Source of the DNA: Vicinamibacterales bacterium
Lineage (GTDB): Bacteria; Acidobacteriota; Vicinamibacteria; Vicinamibacterales; 2-12-FULL-66-21
Direction: 5' to 3'
Length of the DNA: 40,358 bases
Assembly (NCBI GenBank): GCA_036496585.1
Contig: DASXLB010000047.1
Span: forward strand, 1 to 40,358
The position numbers and the translations under genes are program-made. Positions 16,448 through 27,394 of this stretch are shown piece by piece; the stretch's first letter is position 1; every line of letters begins with the position of its first letter. The notes beneath the pieces are model-generated. The model saw only the letters and a program-made list of their open reading frames with translations, made no database searches and was not told where the DNA came from.

Positions 16448-17155
16448 CTACACGAATGCGATCGTCGGCAAGCCGAGCGCCGCGCGCAGCAGGCGCGTGA
16501 ACGCCGCGTCGACGGCGGCGGCACAAGCCTCCGGCGCCATGCGCAGCGCGAACGGCGCTATTTCGGCTTCCGCGCTCGAGCGCAGGGCCGCCCGCCGATG
16601 ATCGTCCAGGGCCGCACCGCCGCGCTCGATCAACGCCGCATCGAGCGCGCTCAGCCGATCGACGATCCCGGCGCGGGCGTCGCCTCTCGATTGCCTGGCC
16701 GACGTCTTCAGCGCGTCGAGCTCGCGCACGGTGTCGTCGAGCTGAATCGAGAGTGCGTCGGGCGCACGGCCGGCGCGCAGCGCGGTGAGCCGCACGATGG
16801 CGCGATCGATGTGCGACGGGAGCGAGTCGCTCCGCTTCTCCGCCGCATCGCCCTCGCTCGGCGGCGACACACCCACCGCCCGCCGCCAGTTGTCGAACGT
16901 CTCGAGCACGTCGGCCTCGCAGAACTCGACACGCACCGGACGCCGGCGCGGTCCCTTGGCGTAGTAGCGCTCACAATACTGGTCGATGCCCTTGCAGGCG
17001 ACCGCGAGGGGAATCCCCTGTGACGCCCAGCCGATCACCGTCTCGAAGACTGGTCCGACGATCCGAATGAGGTGCCCCTCGTTCCGGCGACAGAGGTGGG
17101 ATTCGATTGCGCGGCAGTACTCGGCCGGATCCATCGCAGGTAGAGGTGGCATCAT
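16448..17155 (-). CDS. Uncharacterised protein in the coaX operon
   Basis: I do not recognise this 235-residue protein. The N-terminal 95 residues form a compact, probably helical domain with Cys at several positions (EYCRAIESHLCRRNEG, KGIDQYCERYYAKGPRRRPV, EFCEADVLETFDNW). The rest is Ala/Arg-rich, helical and lacks hydrophobic segments, so it is likely cytoplasmic. The N-terminal pattern of Arg/Lys and aromatic residues could bind nucleic acid, but this is a guess. Two adjacent ATGs (17155 and 17152) can start it. It lies 25 nt after coaX and 30 nt before the methyltransferase gene in the same direction. Confidence 0.7.
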   Translation of the reverse strand: MMPPLPAMDPAEYCRAIESHLCRRNEGHLIRIVGPVFETVIGWASQGIPLAVACKGIDQYCERYYAKGPRRRPVRVEFCEADVLETFDNWRRAVGVSPPSEGDAAEKRSDSLPSHIDRAIVRLTALRAGRAPDALSIQLDDTVRELDALKTSARQSRGDARAGIVDRLSALDAALIERGGAALDDHRRAALRSSAEAEIAPFALRMAPEACAAAVDAAFTRLLRAALGLPTIAFV

Positions 17156-17180
17156 CGAGAGAATGGATGATTCGCTGCCG

Positions 17181-17960
17181 TCACCGGCTGCGCGTCCAGA
17201 TCAGGCGCAGCCCGTCGAGCGTGAGATTCGCGTCGACCTGCTGGATCGTCGCGCTTTCATCCGAGATGACGTCGGCCAGTCCGCCGGTCGCCAGCACCAC
17301 GGCCGTGTCCCCAGCCGGCAGCTCGGCCCGGATGCGTCGCACGAGGCCGTCAACCATCTCGACATAGCCGAAGAAGAGCCCCGACTGGATGGCGTTGACG
17401 GTGTTCTGTCCGATCACCACGGGCGGTTTGCGAACGTCGACGCGCGGCAGGCGGGCCGCGCGCGTGAACAGCGCCTCCGCCGAGATGTTGATGCCCGGGC
17501 AGATGACGCCACCGAGGTACTCGCCCTTCGACGAGATGACGTCGAACGTCGTGCCGGTCCCGAAGTCGACCACGATCAGCGGCACGCCGCGGGCCCTCCC
17601 GTATCTGTCCCACGCCGCGACCGCGTTGACGATCCGATCGGCGCCGACGTCGCCGGCGGGCGTGTAGCACACCGGCATGCCGGCGTTGGTCGCGTCGACG
17701 ACGAACGCCGCCTGGCCGAAGTAGCGTTCGCTCATCTCCTCCATCGGCCGTGTCAGCGGCGGCACGACCGACGCCACCGCGATCCCGGTGACCGACGACA
17801 CCGGCACGTGCGCCTGCTCGAACAGACGGGTAATCAGGATGCCGAGCTCGTCGGCCGTCCGCTCGCGCAGCGCGGCCAGACGCCAGCTGTGCGACAGGCG
17901 GTCGCCGTCGAACACGCCAATCGTGACGTTGGTGTTGCCGACGTCGATGGCTAGAAGCAC
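17181..17960 (-). CDS. coaX: Type III pantothenate kinase
   Basis: This 259-residue enzyme phosphorylates pantothenate, the first step of coenzyme A synthesis, and is not feedback-inhibited by CoA. ASKHA-fold motifs are intact: DVGNTN at 6-11, GADRIVNA at 106-113, DFGTGTTFD at 132-140 and GGVICPG at 150-156. GTG 17960 is chosen because it follows the birA stop by a single base and puts DVGNTN at the usual distance from the start; the longer frame to 18020 overlaps birA. The birA-coaX order is common in bacteria. Confidence 0.95.
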   Translation of the reverse strand: MLLAIDVGNTNVTIGVFDGDRLSHSWRLAALRERTADELGILITRLFEQAHVPVSSVTGIAVASVVPPLTRPMEEMSERYFGQAAFVVDATNAGMPVCYTPAGDVGADRIVNAVAAWDRYGRARGVPLIVVDFGTGTTFDVISSKGEYLGGVICPGINISAEALFTRAARLPRVDVRKPPVVIGQNTVNAIQSGLFFGYVEMVDGLVRRIRAELPAGDTAVVLATGGLADVISDESATIQQVDANLTLDGLRLIWTRSR

Positions 17961-17961
17961 G

Positions 17962-18783
17962 TTATAACCAGCGTATCTCACCCGCGACGATGCGCGCGAG
18001 GCCCTCCGGAGTGCGCGCAAGCAGCGCGCCGTCTTCGGCGAGTCCGGCGCTGATGCCCGATTGCACCTCGCCTGCGGGTCCGTCCCACTCGATGCGCGCG
18101 CCGTCGGCCGAGGGCGCGAGCTCCAGCCAGCGGGTGAACAGGGTCGGCGGACCGGCGTGCGCGATCTCCGCCAGCACCCGATTCAGTCCGGCCAGCACCT
18201 GCGCCAGCACGGCTCCGCTGTCGACTGGCCGGCCGAGCTCCGGCTCGATCGCCCCGGCGCGATCCGACAGTTCCGGCGGAAAGGATGCCGGGCCGATGTT
18301 GATGCCGATTCCCAGGATGACGTGCTGAACGTGGCCAGCCTGACCCGGGCCTGAAGACGCCTCGGCGAGAATGCCCGCGATCTTGCGGCGGCCGCGAAAG
18401 CCGGTGCCGCTCACCGAGACGATGTCGTTCGGCCATTTGATCTGGACCGGCAGCCCCGTCGCAATCCGGATCCCCTCGGCGACGGCGACGCCGCCGGCGA
18501 GCGTCAGCCACGGCGCCAGGGAACCGCGCCGGATGACGGTCGAAAAGTACAGGCCCGAGCCCGGCGGTGAAAACCACGCGCGGCCGCGTCGCCCCCTGCC
18601 CGTGGTCTGCGCGCCGGCCACGATGGTCGTGCCCTCCGGCTCGCCGCGCTCTGCCGCCGCGGCCGCGAGGTCGTTGGTCGAACCGGTCTCCGCGAAGTAG
18701 TGCAGCCGCGCCCCGAATACACCGCGCTCGGCGGTCGTCGCCGCGAGCGCGTGCGCGAATTCGGCGGGCAGCGGGTCAGGCAT
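17962..18783 (-). CDS. birA: Biotin-[acetyl-CoA-carboxylase] ligase, without DNA-binding domain
   Basis: This 273-residue enzyme activates biotin as biotinyl-AMP and attaches it to the biotin-carrier subunit of carboxylases. Visible motifs are GSTND at 34-38, GRGRRGRAW at 62-70, KWPND at 116-120 (with the substrate-binding Lys) and KIAGILAE at 134-141. A C-terminal SH3-like domain follows. It lacks the N-terminal winged-helix region of E. coli BirA, so it is a monofunctional ligase and not a repressor. It sits 30 nt after nadC. Confidence 0.93.
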   Translation of the reverse strand: MPDPLPAEFAHALAATTAERGVFGARLHYFAETGSTNDLAAAAAERGEPEGTTIVAGAQTTGRGRRGRAWFSPPGSGLYFSTVIRRGSLAPWLTLAGGVAVAEGIRIATGLPVQIKWPNDIVSVSGTGFRGRRKIAGILAEASSGPGQAGHVQHVILGIGINIGPASFPPELSDRAGAIEPELGRPVDSGAVLAQVLAGLNRVLAEIAHAGPPTLFTRWLELAPSADGARIEWDGPAGEVQSGISAGLAEDGALLARTPEGLARIVAGEIRWL

Positions 18784-18813
18784 GCACGGCTGGCAGGAGG
18801 TCGGCTCCTGCGA

Positions 18814-19668
18814 TCACTCCGGTTCGAGTTCGAAGGCGAGCTCCGCGGCGGGCGCCGAGTTGGTCAGCGCGCCAACCGACACGTAGTGGGCGCCGGTCGC
18901 GGCCAGTTCCGGGATCCGCTCCAGCGTCACGCCACCCGAGATCTCGATCTTGGCGTGCCCCTGCGCGCGGCGTACGGCCTCGGCAATGACCGCGGTCGGC
19001 AGGTTGTCGACGAGCACGACGTCGACGCCGGCTTTCAACGCCTCGTCCACCTGCTCGATCGATTGCGTCTCGACCTCGATCGGCATCTCGGGATCGTCGT
19101 TCTTCATGCGCGCGACCGCCTCGCTGAGGCCGCCGGCGAGGCGAATGTGGTGTTCCCTGATCAGAATCCCGTCGTCGAGCCCCGCGCGGTGATTGGTGCC
19201 GCTACCGGCCCGGACCGCGTACTTCTCCAGCGCGCGCAGCGTCGGCGTGGTCTTGCGCGTGTCGAGGACGATGATGCGGCCGGCGGCCGCGTCGACGAAC
19301 CTGCGGGTCAGCGTCGCGATCCCGGAGAGCCGTTGCAGGAAATTGAGCGCCGTGCGTTCTGCGGTCAGCATGGGGGCGGCGCCGCCGTGCAGTTCGGCGA
19401 TCACGTCACCCGGCTCGCAGCGGTCGCCGTCGTTCTTGCGCCGCTCGATGACACAGCCGGGATCGAGCTGGGTGAACACCTCGGCCGCAACGTCGAGCCC
19501 GGCAAGCACGCAGGGAGACTTGACGACGAGGATCCCTCGCGCGCGCTGGTCGGCCTGGACGGTCGCGTCGGTGGTGACGTCTCCCCAGCCCAGGTCCTCG
19601 GCGAGCGCGCGCCGAACGATCTCGCGGTACAACGCCGGATCCATCGGCTGGAATGGGACGGTCCTCAT
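18814..19668 (-). CDS. nadC: Nicotinate-nucleotide pyrophosphorylase (carboxylating)
   Basis: This 284-residue enzyme makes nicotinate mononucleotide from quinolinate and PRPP in de novo NAD synthesis. Family motifs are clear: ERTALNFLQRLSGIAT, DTRKTTPTLR, then EKYAVRAGSGTNHRAGL with DGILIREHH, and a C-terminal EISGGV phosphate loop. Length is typical. No nadA or nadB lies nearby, so the pathway is split. It follows valS by 55 nt in the same direction. Confidence 0.95.
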   Translation of the reverse strand: MRTVPFQPMDPALYREIVRRALAEDLGWGDVTTDATVQADQRARGILVVKSPCVLAGLDVAAEVFTQLDPGCVIERRKNDGDRCEPGDVIAELHGGAAPMLTAERTALNFLQRLSGIATLTRRFVDAAAGRIIVLDTRKTTPTLRALEKYAVRAGSGTNHRAGLDDGILIREHHIRLAGGLSEAVARMKNDDPEMPIEVETQSIEQVDEALKAGVDVVLVDNLPTAVIAEAVRRAQGHAKIEISGGVTLERIPELAATGAHYVSVGALTNSAPAAELAFELEPE

Positions 19669-19723
19669 TGATCCGTCCGGAGGGTCCGGCCCCGTCCGGC
19701 TCTCGCTGTCAGGTCCGACGCCG

Positions 19724-22321
19724 TCATACGCGTCCCTCCTGCGCCGGCTCCGCCGGCACCCACGTCACGTCGACGGTCAACGTCTCCGCCGGCTCGATCA
19801 CCAGATCGGCAATCAGCCCGGAGGCTTTCAGATCCGTCTCGCAGAGCGCCAGCAGTCCGCGATCGGCATCGGGAACCCGCACGACCGCCCGCGCCACGCC
19901 GGTCTTCAGCGGCCGCTGCTCCTCGCTCTTCTTCTTGCGGATTGCGCCGAGCACCTCCGCGGCGAGCTGCAGCGTGCGGGCGTCACGATCGTTTTCCCCA
20001 CCGGCGGCGTCGAATAACTCTTCGGGCACCGGCCACCGGGCCGCGTGAATCGATCCCGGACGCCACCACGACCACACTTCGTCGGTGACGAACGGCAGAT
20101 ACGGCGCGAAGACGCGCAGCAGCGCCGAGAGCGCCTGCAGCAGCGCGGTGTTGGCCGACGCGGCGCCAGCCGGCCCGTGATCGCCATAGCGGCGCGACTT
20201 CACCAGCTCGAGATAGTTGTCGCAGAAAAACCAGAACAACGCCTCGGCCTTCTGCAGTACCGCGGCATAGTTGTAGTCCTCGAGCTCCTGCGTGGCCTCG
20301 CGAACCAGACGGCCGACCAGCGTCAACAGCCCTCTGTCGACCGCTTCGGTGACGGGACCACGAGGTTCAGGACTCGCCAGCACGAACTTCGACGCGTTCA
20401 GCAGCTTGATCGCCAGGCGGCGGCCGACCTTCATCTGGCCCGGATCGAAGACCGTGTCGCTGCCCGGTCGCGCGCTCGCCGCCCAGTAGCGGACGCCGTC
20501 CGAGCCGTGCTCGTCGAGGAGCGCCATCGGCGTGACGACGTTGCCCTTCGATTTCGACATCTTCTTGCGATCCGGATCGGTGACGAACCCCGAGACCGCG
20601 GCGTTGGCCCAAGGCAGCACGCCGAATTCGAGTTCCGAGCGCAGCACGGTCGAGAAGAGCCAGGTGCGGATGATGTCGTGCGCTTGCGGACGAACGTCCA
20701 TCGGGAAGACGCGCGCGAAGAGGTCTTCGTCTTCGAGCCAGCCGCCGGCGATCTGCGGCGTCAGCGACGAGGTCGCCCAGGTGTCCATGACGTCGGGATC
20801 GCCGCTGAAACCGCCCGGCTGGTCGCGTTGGTCGGGGCGATACCCCTCGGGGACGTCGGTGGATGGATCGATCGGCAGGCGCGACTCCGGCGGGGCGATC
20901 GGGTGCGCGTGATCGAGACCGCCGTCAGCCAACACCGGGTACCAAATGGGGAACGGCACGCCGAAGAAGCGCTGCCGACTGACGCACCAGTCGCCATTCA
21001 ACCCGTTGATCCAATTTTCGAGACGGGCGCGCATGTAAACCGGATGCCACCGCAGCTCCCGTGCGCGCGCCAGCAGCGGTTCGCGGAACGGAATCGACTT
21101 GATGAACCACTGGCGGCTGCTGACGATCTCGAGCGGCCGATCTCCCTTCTCGAAGAACTTGACCGCGTGGGTGATCGGGCGAGGATCGCCGACGAGGTCG
21201 CCGCTCTCGCGAAGCAGCTCCACGATCCTCAGCTTCGCCTTGGCGGCCGACAGACCGGCGAGCTGGTCGTAGGCCAACTGCGCGCGGCCGGCGTCGGTCG
21301 ACTCCCAGCCCGCGCTGCCGAACACCACCGGCTTCAAGGTGCCGTTGGGCTGGATGATCGCGCGGACCGGCAGTTTCAGCTCGCGCCACCAGACGACGTC
21401 GGTGACGTCGCCGAAGGTACAAATCATCGCGATCCCCGATCCCTTCTCGGGATCGGCGAGGCGGTGCGGCATGATCGGTACGCGGACGCCAAAGAGCGGC
21501 GTCTCGACCTCGCTGCCGAACAGCGGGCGGTAGCGCTCGTCGTCGGGATGCGCGACCAGCGCGACGCAGGCCGGAATCAGTTCCGGGCGGGTGGTCTCGA
21601 TCTCGACGGCGCCGCCGGCGTCCCTGGTGAAGCGAATGCGATGGTAGGCGCCGGGCTGCTCGCGATCCTCCAGCTCCGCCTGCGCGACCGCGGTGCGGAA
21701 GTCCACGTCCCACAGCGTTGGGGCTTCGACCTGGTACGCCTGTCCGCCGCTGAACAGGCGCAGGAACGCCGCCTGCGAGATCTTCTGCGCGCGACGGTCG
21801 ATGGTGGCGTAGGTCCGAGTCCAATCGACCGAGAGCCCGAGGTGTTTCCAGAGCGCCTCAAAGGCGCGCTCGTCCTCGACGGTCAGGCGAGTGCACAGCT
21901 CCACGAAGTTCGGACGCGACACCGAGATCGGCTGCTTGCCCGGCTTGTCCGGCGGCTCGAACGTCGGATCGTACGGCAGCGACGGATCGCAGCGGACGCC
22001 GAAGTAATTCTGCACCCGGCGCTCGGTCGGCAGACCGTTGTCGTCCCACCCCATCGGGTAGAACACCGCCTTGCCGCGCATGCGTTTGAAGCGCGCGACG
22101 ACATCGGTGTGGGTGTACGAGAACACGTGCCCGATGTGCAGCGACCCGCTGACCGTCGGGGGCGGCGTATCGATCGAGTAAACGTCCTCGCGGGGCCGCG
22201 CGCGATCGAAGCGATAGACCTGCGCCTCTTCCCAGGCGGCGGTCCACTTCGCTTCGAGCCCTTCGAGGACAGGTTTGTCGGGAACGCGAATCGGATGGCT
22301 CAACTCAAGCCCGTCGGACAT
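19724..22321 (-). CDS. valS: Valyl-tRNA synthetase, type 2 (archaeal/actinobacterial-like)
   Basis: This 865-residue class Ia synthetase charges tRNA-Val and edits Thr. HIGH is at 62-65 and KMSKS at 587-591. The region after HIGH reads YPMGWDDNGLPTERRVQNYFG and then CDPSLPYD, the signature of the type 2 ValRS group found in archaea and some bacteria, instead of the QPGTDHAGIATQ of ordinary bacterial ValRS. Editing-domain and anticodon-binding regions are present. Inheritance by ancient transfer is likely for this type. Start ATG 22321. Confidence 0.95.
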   Translation of the reverse strand: MSDGLELSHPIRVPDKPVLEGLEAKWTAAWEEAQVYRFDRARPREDVYSIDTPPPTVSGSLHIGHVFSYTHTDVVARFKRMRGKAVFYPMGWDDNGLPTERRVQNYFGVRCDPSLPYDPTFEPPDKPGKQPISVSRPNFVELCTRLTVEDERAFEALWKHLGLSVDWTRTYATIDRRAQKISQAAFLRLFSGGQAYQVEAPTLWDVDFRTAVAQAELEDREQPGAYHRIRFTRDAGGAVEIETTRPELIPACVALVAHPDDERYRPLFGSEVETPLFGVRVPIMPHRLADPEKGSGIAMICTFGDVTDVVWWRELKLPVRAIIQPNGTLKPVVFGSAGWESTDAGRAQLAYDQLAGLSAAKAKLRIVELLRESGDLVGDPRPITHAVKFFEKGDRPLEIVSSRQWFIKSIPFREPLLARARELRWHPVYMRARLENWINGLNGDWCVSRQRFFGVPFPIWYPVLADGGLDHAHPIAPPESRLPIDPSTDVPEGYRPDQRDQPGGFSGDPDVMDTWATSSLTPQIAGGWLEDEDLFARVFPMDVRPQAHDIIRTWLFSTVLRSELEFGVLPWANAAVSGFVTDPDRKKMSKSKGNVVTPMALLDEHGSDGVRYWAASARPGSDTVFDPGQMKVGRRLAIKLLNASKFVLASPEPRGPVTEAVDRGLLTLVGRLVREATQELEDYNYAAVLQKAEALFWFFCDNYLELVKSRRYGDHGPAGAASANTALLQALSALLRVFAPYLPFVTDEVWSWWRPGSIHAARWPVPEELFDAAGGENDRDARTLQLAAEVLGAIRKKKSEEQRPLKTGVARAVVRVPDADRGLLALCETDLKASGLIADLVIEPAETLTVDVTWVPAEPAQEGRV

Positions 22322-22359
22322 GAACGAAAGATGTCATGTGGAAATGTGGGATTGGCACA

Positions 22360-23439
22360 TCACCCGATCGACTTGATTCGTTCGATCTCCTCGCGGACCA
22401 GTCGTTCGGCGACATCCAGAATCGCGGGGCGCGATTCGGTGCCCAGGCGCGCCAGCACACGGGCGGTGATGTCGTCGACCATCTGCTCGGTGACGGCCGG
22501 AGCCCCCTGCTCGACCGACGGCAGCGGGGGAATGGTGGCGATCGAGGGGCTCAGGCCGAGACTCTGCTCGGCCGAGAGCAGCGCGGTAAAGGCCTCGGCG
22601 AGCGACGGGATCTGGATCGGCGCGGGCCCAGCCGCCGCGACGGGCGGCGCAGGCATCGGCGCCGGCGCCGGCGCGGCGGCGGACGGCACGAGATGGAGCG
22701 GCGGCGCGGACGGCGGCGGCTGGACCACCGGCGCGGGAAACGCGACGGGCGGCTGCGGACCGGCCGGCCGCGTCGGATCGCCTTGCAGATCCGGATCCCA
22801 GTCGGCAAAGGGATCGTTCGGACGGGACGGCGACTCCCCCGCCGGCGCTGCGGGCATGCGGGAGATCGGAATCGGCGCGTTCGCGGCCCGTGCCCCTGGC
22901 GTATCGGGCGTGGCACCGAACGCCGCGTCGAGGTGATCGAAATACGCTTCGAGCGAATCGCCATGCGGCGTCGGCGCGGGGGCGCTGCGGAGGTCACCGG
23001 CAGGGCCGGAGGAGGGCTGCCGGATAGGCCCCTGCGCCGCAGGCTGACCGCTCCACATCCCCGGCGGCTGCCTGCCAGCCAGCAGATCCTTCACACGGGT
23101 GATGACGAGTTGCGGCTCGAATGGCTTGACCAGCACGCCGTCGCAGCCGACCGCCCGCGCCCGCTGCTCGTCGACCGGCTCGAACGCGCCGGTCAGGAGC
23201 ACCACCGGAATGTGAGCGAAACTCGGCGTGCCCTTGATGAACGCCGCGACTTCGTAGCCGTCCCGCTCCGGCATGCCGACGTCGGCCAGCACGATGTCGG
23301 GCCGGTCGCGCTGCACGCGCTCGATCGCGGCGGCGCCGTTGCCGACGGCAATAACCTGCACGTCCTCGTCGGCGAACGTCAACTCGATGACACGCTGGAT
23401 CGTGACCGAATCATCCGCGAGCAGCAGCTTGTGGGGCAC
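22360..23439 (-). CDS. Response regulator with Pro-rich linker and conserved C-terminal helix
   Basis: This 359-residue protein has an N-terminal CheY-like receiver: acidic pair Asp9/Asp10, phospho-acceptor Asp53 (LADVGMPERDG), Thr83 and Lys105 (VKPFEP). A Pro/Ala-rich disordered region (about 125-305) follows, ending in a short helical segment (VDDITARVLARLG and AERLVREEIERIKS) instead of a DNA-binding output domain. It probably works through protein contacts. No histidine kinase is adjacent. GTG 23439 is chosen because the upstream extension overlaps the divergent gene and reads as low-quality sequence; a -10-like box lies 6 nt before it. It leads the valS-nadC-birA-coaX run. Confidence 0.87.
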   Translation of the reverse strand: MPHKLLLADDSVTIQRVIELTFADEDVQVIAVGNGAAAIERVQRDRPDIVLADVGMPERDGYEVAAFIKGTPSFAHIPVVLLTGAFEPVDEQRARAVGCDGVLVKPFEPQLVITRVKDLLAGRQPPGMWSGQPAAQGPIRQPSSGPAGDLRSAPAPTPHGDSLEAYFDHLDAAFGATPDTPGARAANAPIPISRMPAAPAGESPSRPNDPFADWDPDLQGDPTRPAGPQPPVAFPAPVVQPPPSAPPLHLVPSAAAPAPAPMPAPPVAAAGPAPIQIPSLAEAFTALLSAEQSLGLSPSIATIPPLPSVEQGAPAVTEQMVDDITARVLARLGTESRPAILDVAERLVREEIERIKSIG

Positions 23440-23445
23440 GGCACC

Positions 23446-23451
23446 ATGATA
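23446..23451 (-). promoter_or_regulatory. Candidate -10 box of the response-regulator gene
   Basis: TATCAT on the minus strand ends 6 nt before GTG 23439. If it is a -10 box, transcription would begin at or next to the start codon and the mRNA would be leaderless. No good -35 is seen. Confidence 0.4.
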
Positions 23452-23471
23452 CCTTGAGCGGGCACCCACAC

Positions 23472-25340
23472 ATGCCCGTCCCGCGCCCCAGCCTTTCCCC
23501 ACGCTGGCTGACGCTATTTGACACTCTGGTGGTCGCCGCGGCGGCCGCCGCACTCGTCAGTCTGCTGGGCGCCCACGGCCGATTCACCGTCGTCGGCTGG
23601 CGGGTCACGGTCCGCTCCCCTCTCAACTTGTGCCTGGCAGCCGGCGCGCTGATCCTGCTGCGCGCCTGGCTCGGGGGGAAGACGCGGTTGTTCCCCGCCA
23701 TCTCACTGCCCGACCCGGCCCCCATCGCGATCGAACGGACGCGCCTGGCCGAACCGGCCGCGTGGTCGCGGCGGGTGACGCTCTGCGCACTCGCCGCGGT
23801 CGCCGGCTCTCTTGTCTGGATCGTCCCGCACCTGATGCACCCGCGCTGGGTTCCAGATGCTGGCGATCCCCTGTTCTCTGCCTGGCGGATCGCGCGCGTC
23901 GCGCACCAGCTCGCACACGACCCGCGGCACCTGTTCGACGGCAACATCTTCTATCCGTTGCCCTATACCCTGACGCTCTCGGATGCGACCTTCCTGCAGG
24001 CGCTGCTCGGCACGCCGTTCGTGCTCGCCGGCATCGATCCTCTCATCGTCGCCAACGCGCTGACGATGGTCGCGTTCCCGCTGTGTGGGCTGGCGTTCTT
24101 CTACGCGGGCTGGCGGCTGACCGGCGATCCCTTCGCAGGCCTCGTCGCCGGACTGCTGGGCGCGTGGTATCCGTTCCAGGCCGAGCACTACAGCCACCTC
24201 GAGCTCCATTGGGTGATGTTCGCGCCGCTCGCCGTCGTCACCGGCATGCGCATGCTCGCCGATCCGAGGCCGGCGACCGGGCTGCGATTCGGGGCGGCCA
24301 TCGCGCTGCAGTGGCTGGCGTCGATGTACCTCGGCGTGATGCTGATCACGTTCCTGGCGCCGTTTCTCGCCATCGTCGCGTTCGGCTGGCGCGTGACCGC
24401 GTCACGCCGGACGATCACCGCGTGTGCCGCCGCGGCAGCGATCGCGCTGCCGGCGTTTGCCGGGTTGGGCATTCCGTTCATGCTCGCGAAAGGAATCCGC
24501 GGCGAGCGGCAGCGACAAGAAGTGCAGGACGGCAGCGCGACGCCGATCGATTACGGCCACGCCCACATCCGCGAAGTGTCCTACCGGTGGCAGGGGGGAC
24601 GCGGGCACCGGGTCGAGCGCGAACTCTTCCCCGGAACCGGCACGCTGCTGCTGGCCGCCGCCGGCGCCGCGCCGCCCCTCTCGGCGGGGACCGCCGCCGC
24701 GCTCGTAGCCGGCGCCTTCGCCTTCGACTGGTCGCTCGGCCTGAACGGCCTGACCTACGACCAGCTGTACTCGCTGTCATCGGTGTATCGCGGCATGCGC
24801 GTCGTGGCGCGCTTCAGCGTGATCGTCGGGGTCGCGCTGGTGCTCCTCGGGGCGGCTGGTACCGCGCGCCTGCTTCGACGTCTTCCGGATCGTGCGCGCC
24901 CGTTCGCCTGCGCGGCACTGGCGCTCGCGGTGTTGTTCGACCTGCGGATGGATCCGCGCATCGGCCCGATCCCCACCGGCATCCCGCCAATCTACTCACG
25001 CGTCACGCCGGACATGGTGCTGGTCGAGCTGCCGGCCGATCCGCAGATCACGTACATGTACTTCTCGACGTTTCACTGGGCCCGCCTGGTTGGCGGTTAC
25101 AGCGGCTATCCGAAATACACCGAGAACCTGATGGAGGGCTGGAAGCGCTGGCCGGATCCCGCCTCGCTCGACTACTTCCGCAAGACCGGCGCGACGCATC
25201 TCACCTACAACTGCGCGATGGAAGAGCGCCCCTGGCGCTGTGCGGCGGCGTTCGAAACGCTCGACAACGCGCCCGGACTGGAACTGATGGCCAGCGGCCT
25301 CTGGCTGGGTAAGGAGGCGCGGCTCTACCGGCTGAAGTAG
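23472..25340 (+). CDS. Multi-pass membrane protein, possible GT-C type glycosyltransferase
   Basis: This 622-residue protein has roughly ten hydrophobic segments, mostly between 15 and 460, and a soluble C-terminal part of about 120 residues rich in aromatic residues (ITYMYFSTFHWARLVGGYSGY). An early extramembrane loop holds DAGDPLFSAWRIARVAHQL and the GNIFYPLPYTL segment, reminiscent of GT-C membrane glycosyltransferases with acidic residues after the first helix. I cannot name the substrate. ATG 23472 is chosen; a TTG at 23454 would add six residues. It diverges from the response regulator across 32 bp and converges on the mutase small subunit with a 19-bp gap. Confidence 0.75.
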   Translation: MPVPRPSLSPRWLTLFDTLVVAAAAAALVSLLGAHGRFTVVGWRVTVRSPLNLCLAAGALILLRAWLGGKTRLFPAISLPDPAPIAIERTRLAEPAAWSRRVTLCALAAVAGSLVWIVPHLMHPRWVPDAGDPLFSAWRIARVAHQLAHDPRHLFDGNIFYPLPYTLTLSDATFLQALLGTPFVLAGIDPLIVANALTMVAFPLCGLAFFYAGWRLTGDPFAGLVAGLLGAWYPFQAEHYSHLELHWVMFAPLAVVTGMRMLADPRPATGLRFGAAIALQWLASMYLGVMLITFLAPFLAIVAFGWRVTASRRTITACAAAAAIALPAFAGLGIPFMLAKGIRGERQRQEVQDGSATPIDYGHAHIREVSYRWQGGRGHRVERELFPGTGTLLLAAAGAAPPLSAGTAAALVAGAFAFDWSLGLNGLTYDQLYSLSSVYRGMRVVARFSVIVGVALVLLGAAGTARLLRRLPDRARPFACAALALAVLFDLRMDPRIGPIPTGIPPIYSRVTPDMVLVELPADPQITYMYFSTFHWARLVGGYSGYPKYTENLMEGWKRWPDPASLDYFRKTGATHLTYNCAMEERPWRCAAAFETLDNAPGLELMASGLWLGKEARLYRLK

Positions 25341-25359
25341 CGCCGGCAAAGCCGACGTC

Positions 25360-25764
25360 CTACACCGCGGCGCGCGGGCGGACGTTCGCGTTGATGAAGT
25401 CGATGATCTGCTGCATCGGGCTGCCGGGCAGAAAGATGCCCTTGACGCCCATCTGCTGCAGCTTCGGGATGTCCACATCCGGAATGATCCCACCGACGAC
25501 GACAAGCACGTCGTCGAGACCCTTGTCCCTCAGCAGCTCCATGACGCGCGGGCAGATGTGCATGTGGGCGCCCGAGAGGATCGACATCCCGATGACGTCG
25601 GCGTCCTCCTGCAGCGCCGCGCCGACGATCTGCTCTGGCGTCTGGCGAAGGCCGGTGTAGATGACTTCCATGCCCGCGTCGCGCAACGCGCGCGCGATGA
25701 CCTTGGCGCCGCGGTCGTGACCATCGAGGCCGGGTTTGGCGATGACGACTCGGATTCTCTGCAT
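25360..25764 (-). CDS. Coenzyme B12-binding small subunit of an acyl-CoA mutase
   Basis: This 134-residue protein is a single cobalamin-binding domain. It has the base-off/His-on motif DGHDRG (Asp14, His16, Gly19), then SILSG and VVVGG, which hold the nucleotide tail of B12. Its size matches the IcmB-type small subunit. The open frame extends to 25830 but ATG 25764 fits the family and lies 11 nt after the large-subunit stop. It supplies the cofactor domain that the large subunit lacks, so the two should form the active enzyme. Confidence 0.93.
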   Translation of the reverse strand: MQRIRVVIAKPGLDGHDRGAKVIARALRDAGMEVIYTGLRQTPEQIVGAALQEDADVIGMSILSGAHMHICPRVMELLRDKGLDDVLVVVGGIIPDVDIPKLQQMGVKGIFLPGSPMQQIIDFINANVRPRAAV

Positions 25765-25775
25765 GGACCAGTCAG

Positions 25776-27386
<1,611 letters not shown>

Positions 27387-27394
27387 AAGTTCTC

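Noticed and set aside
20045-22936. 963-residue plus-strand frame opposite valS and the response regulator
   Set aside because: Antisense shadow of well-supported genes; Arg-rich and without domains.
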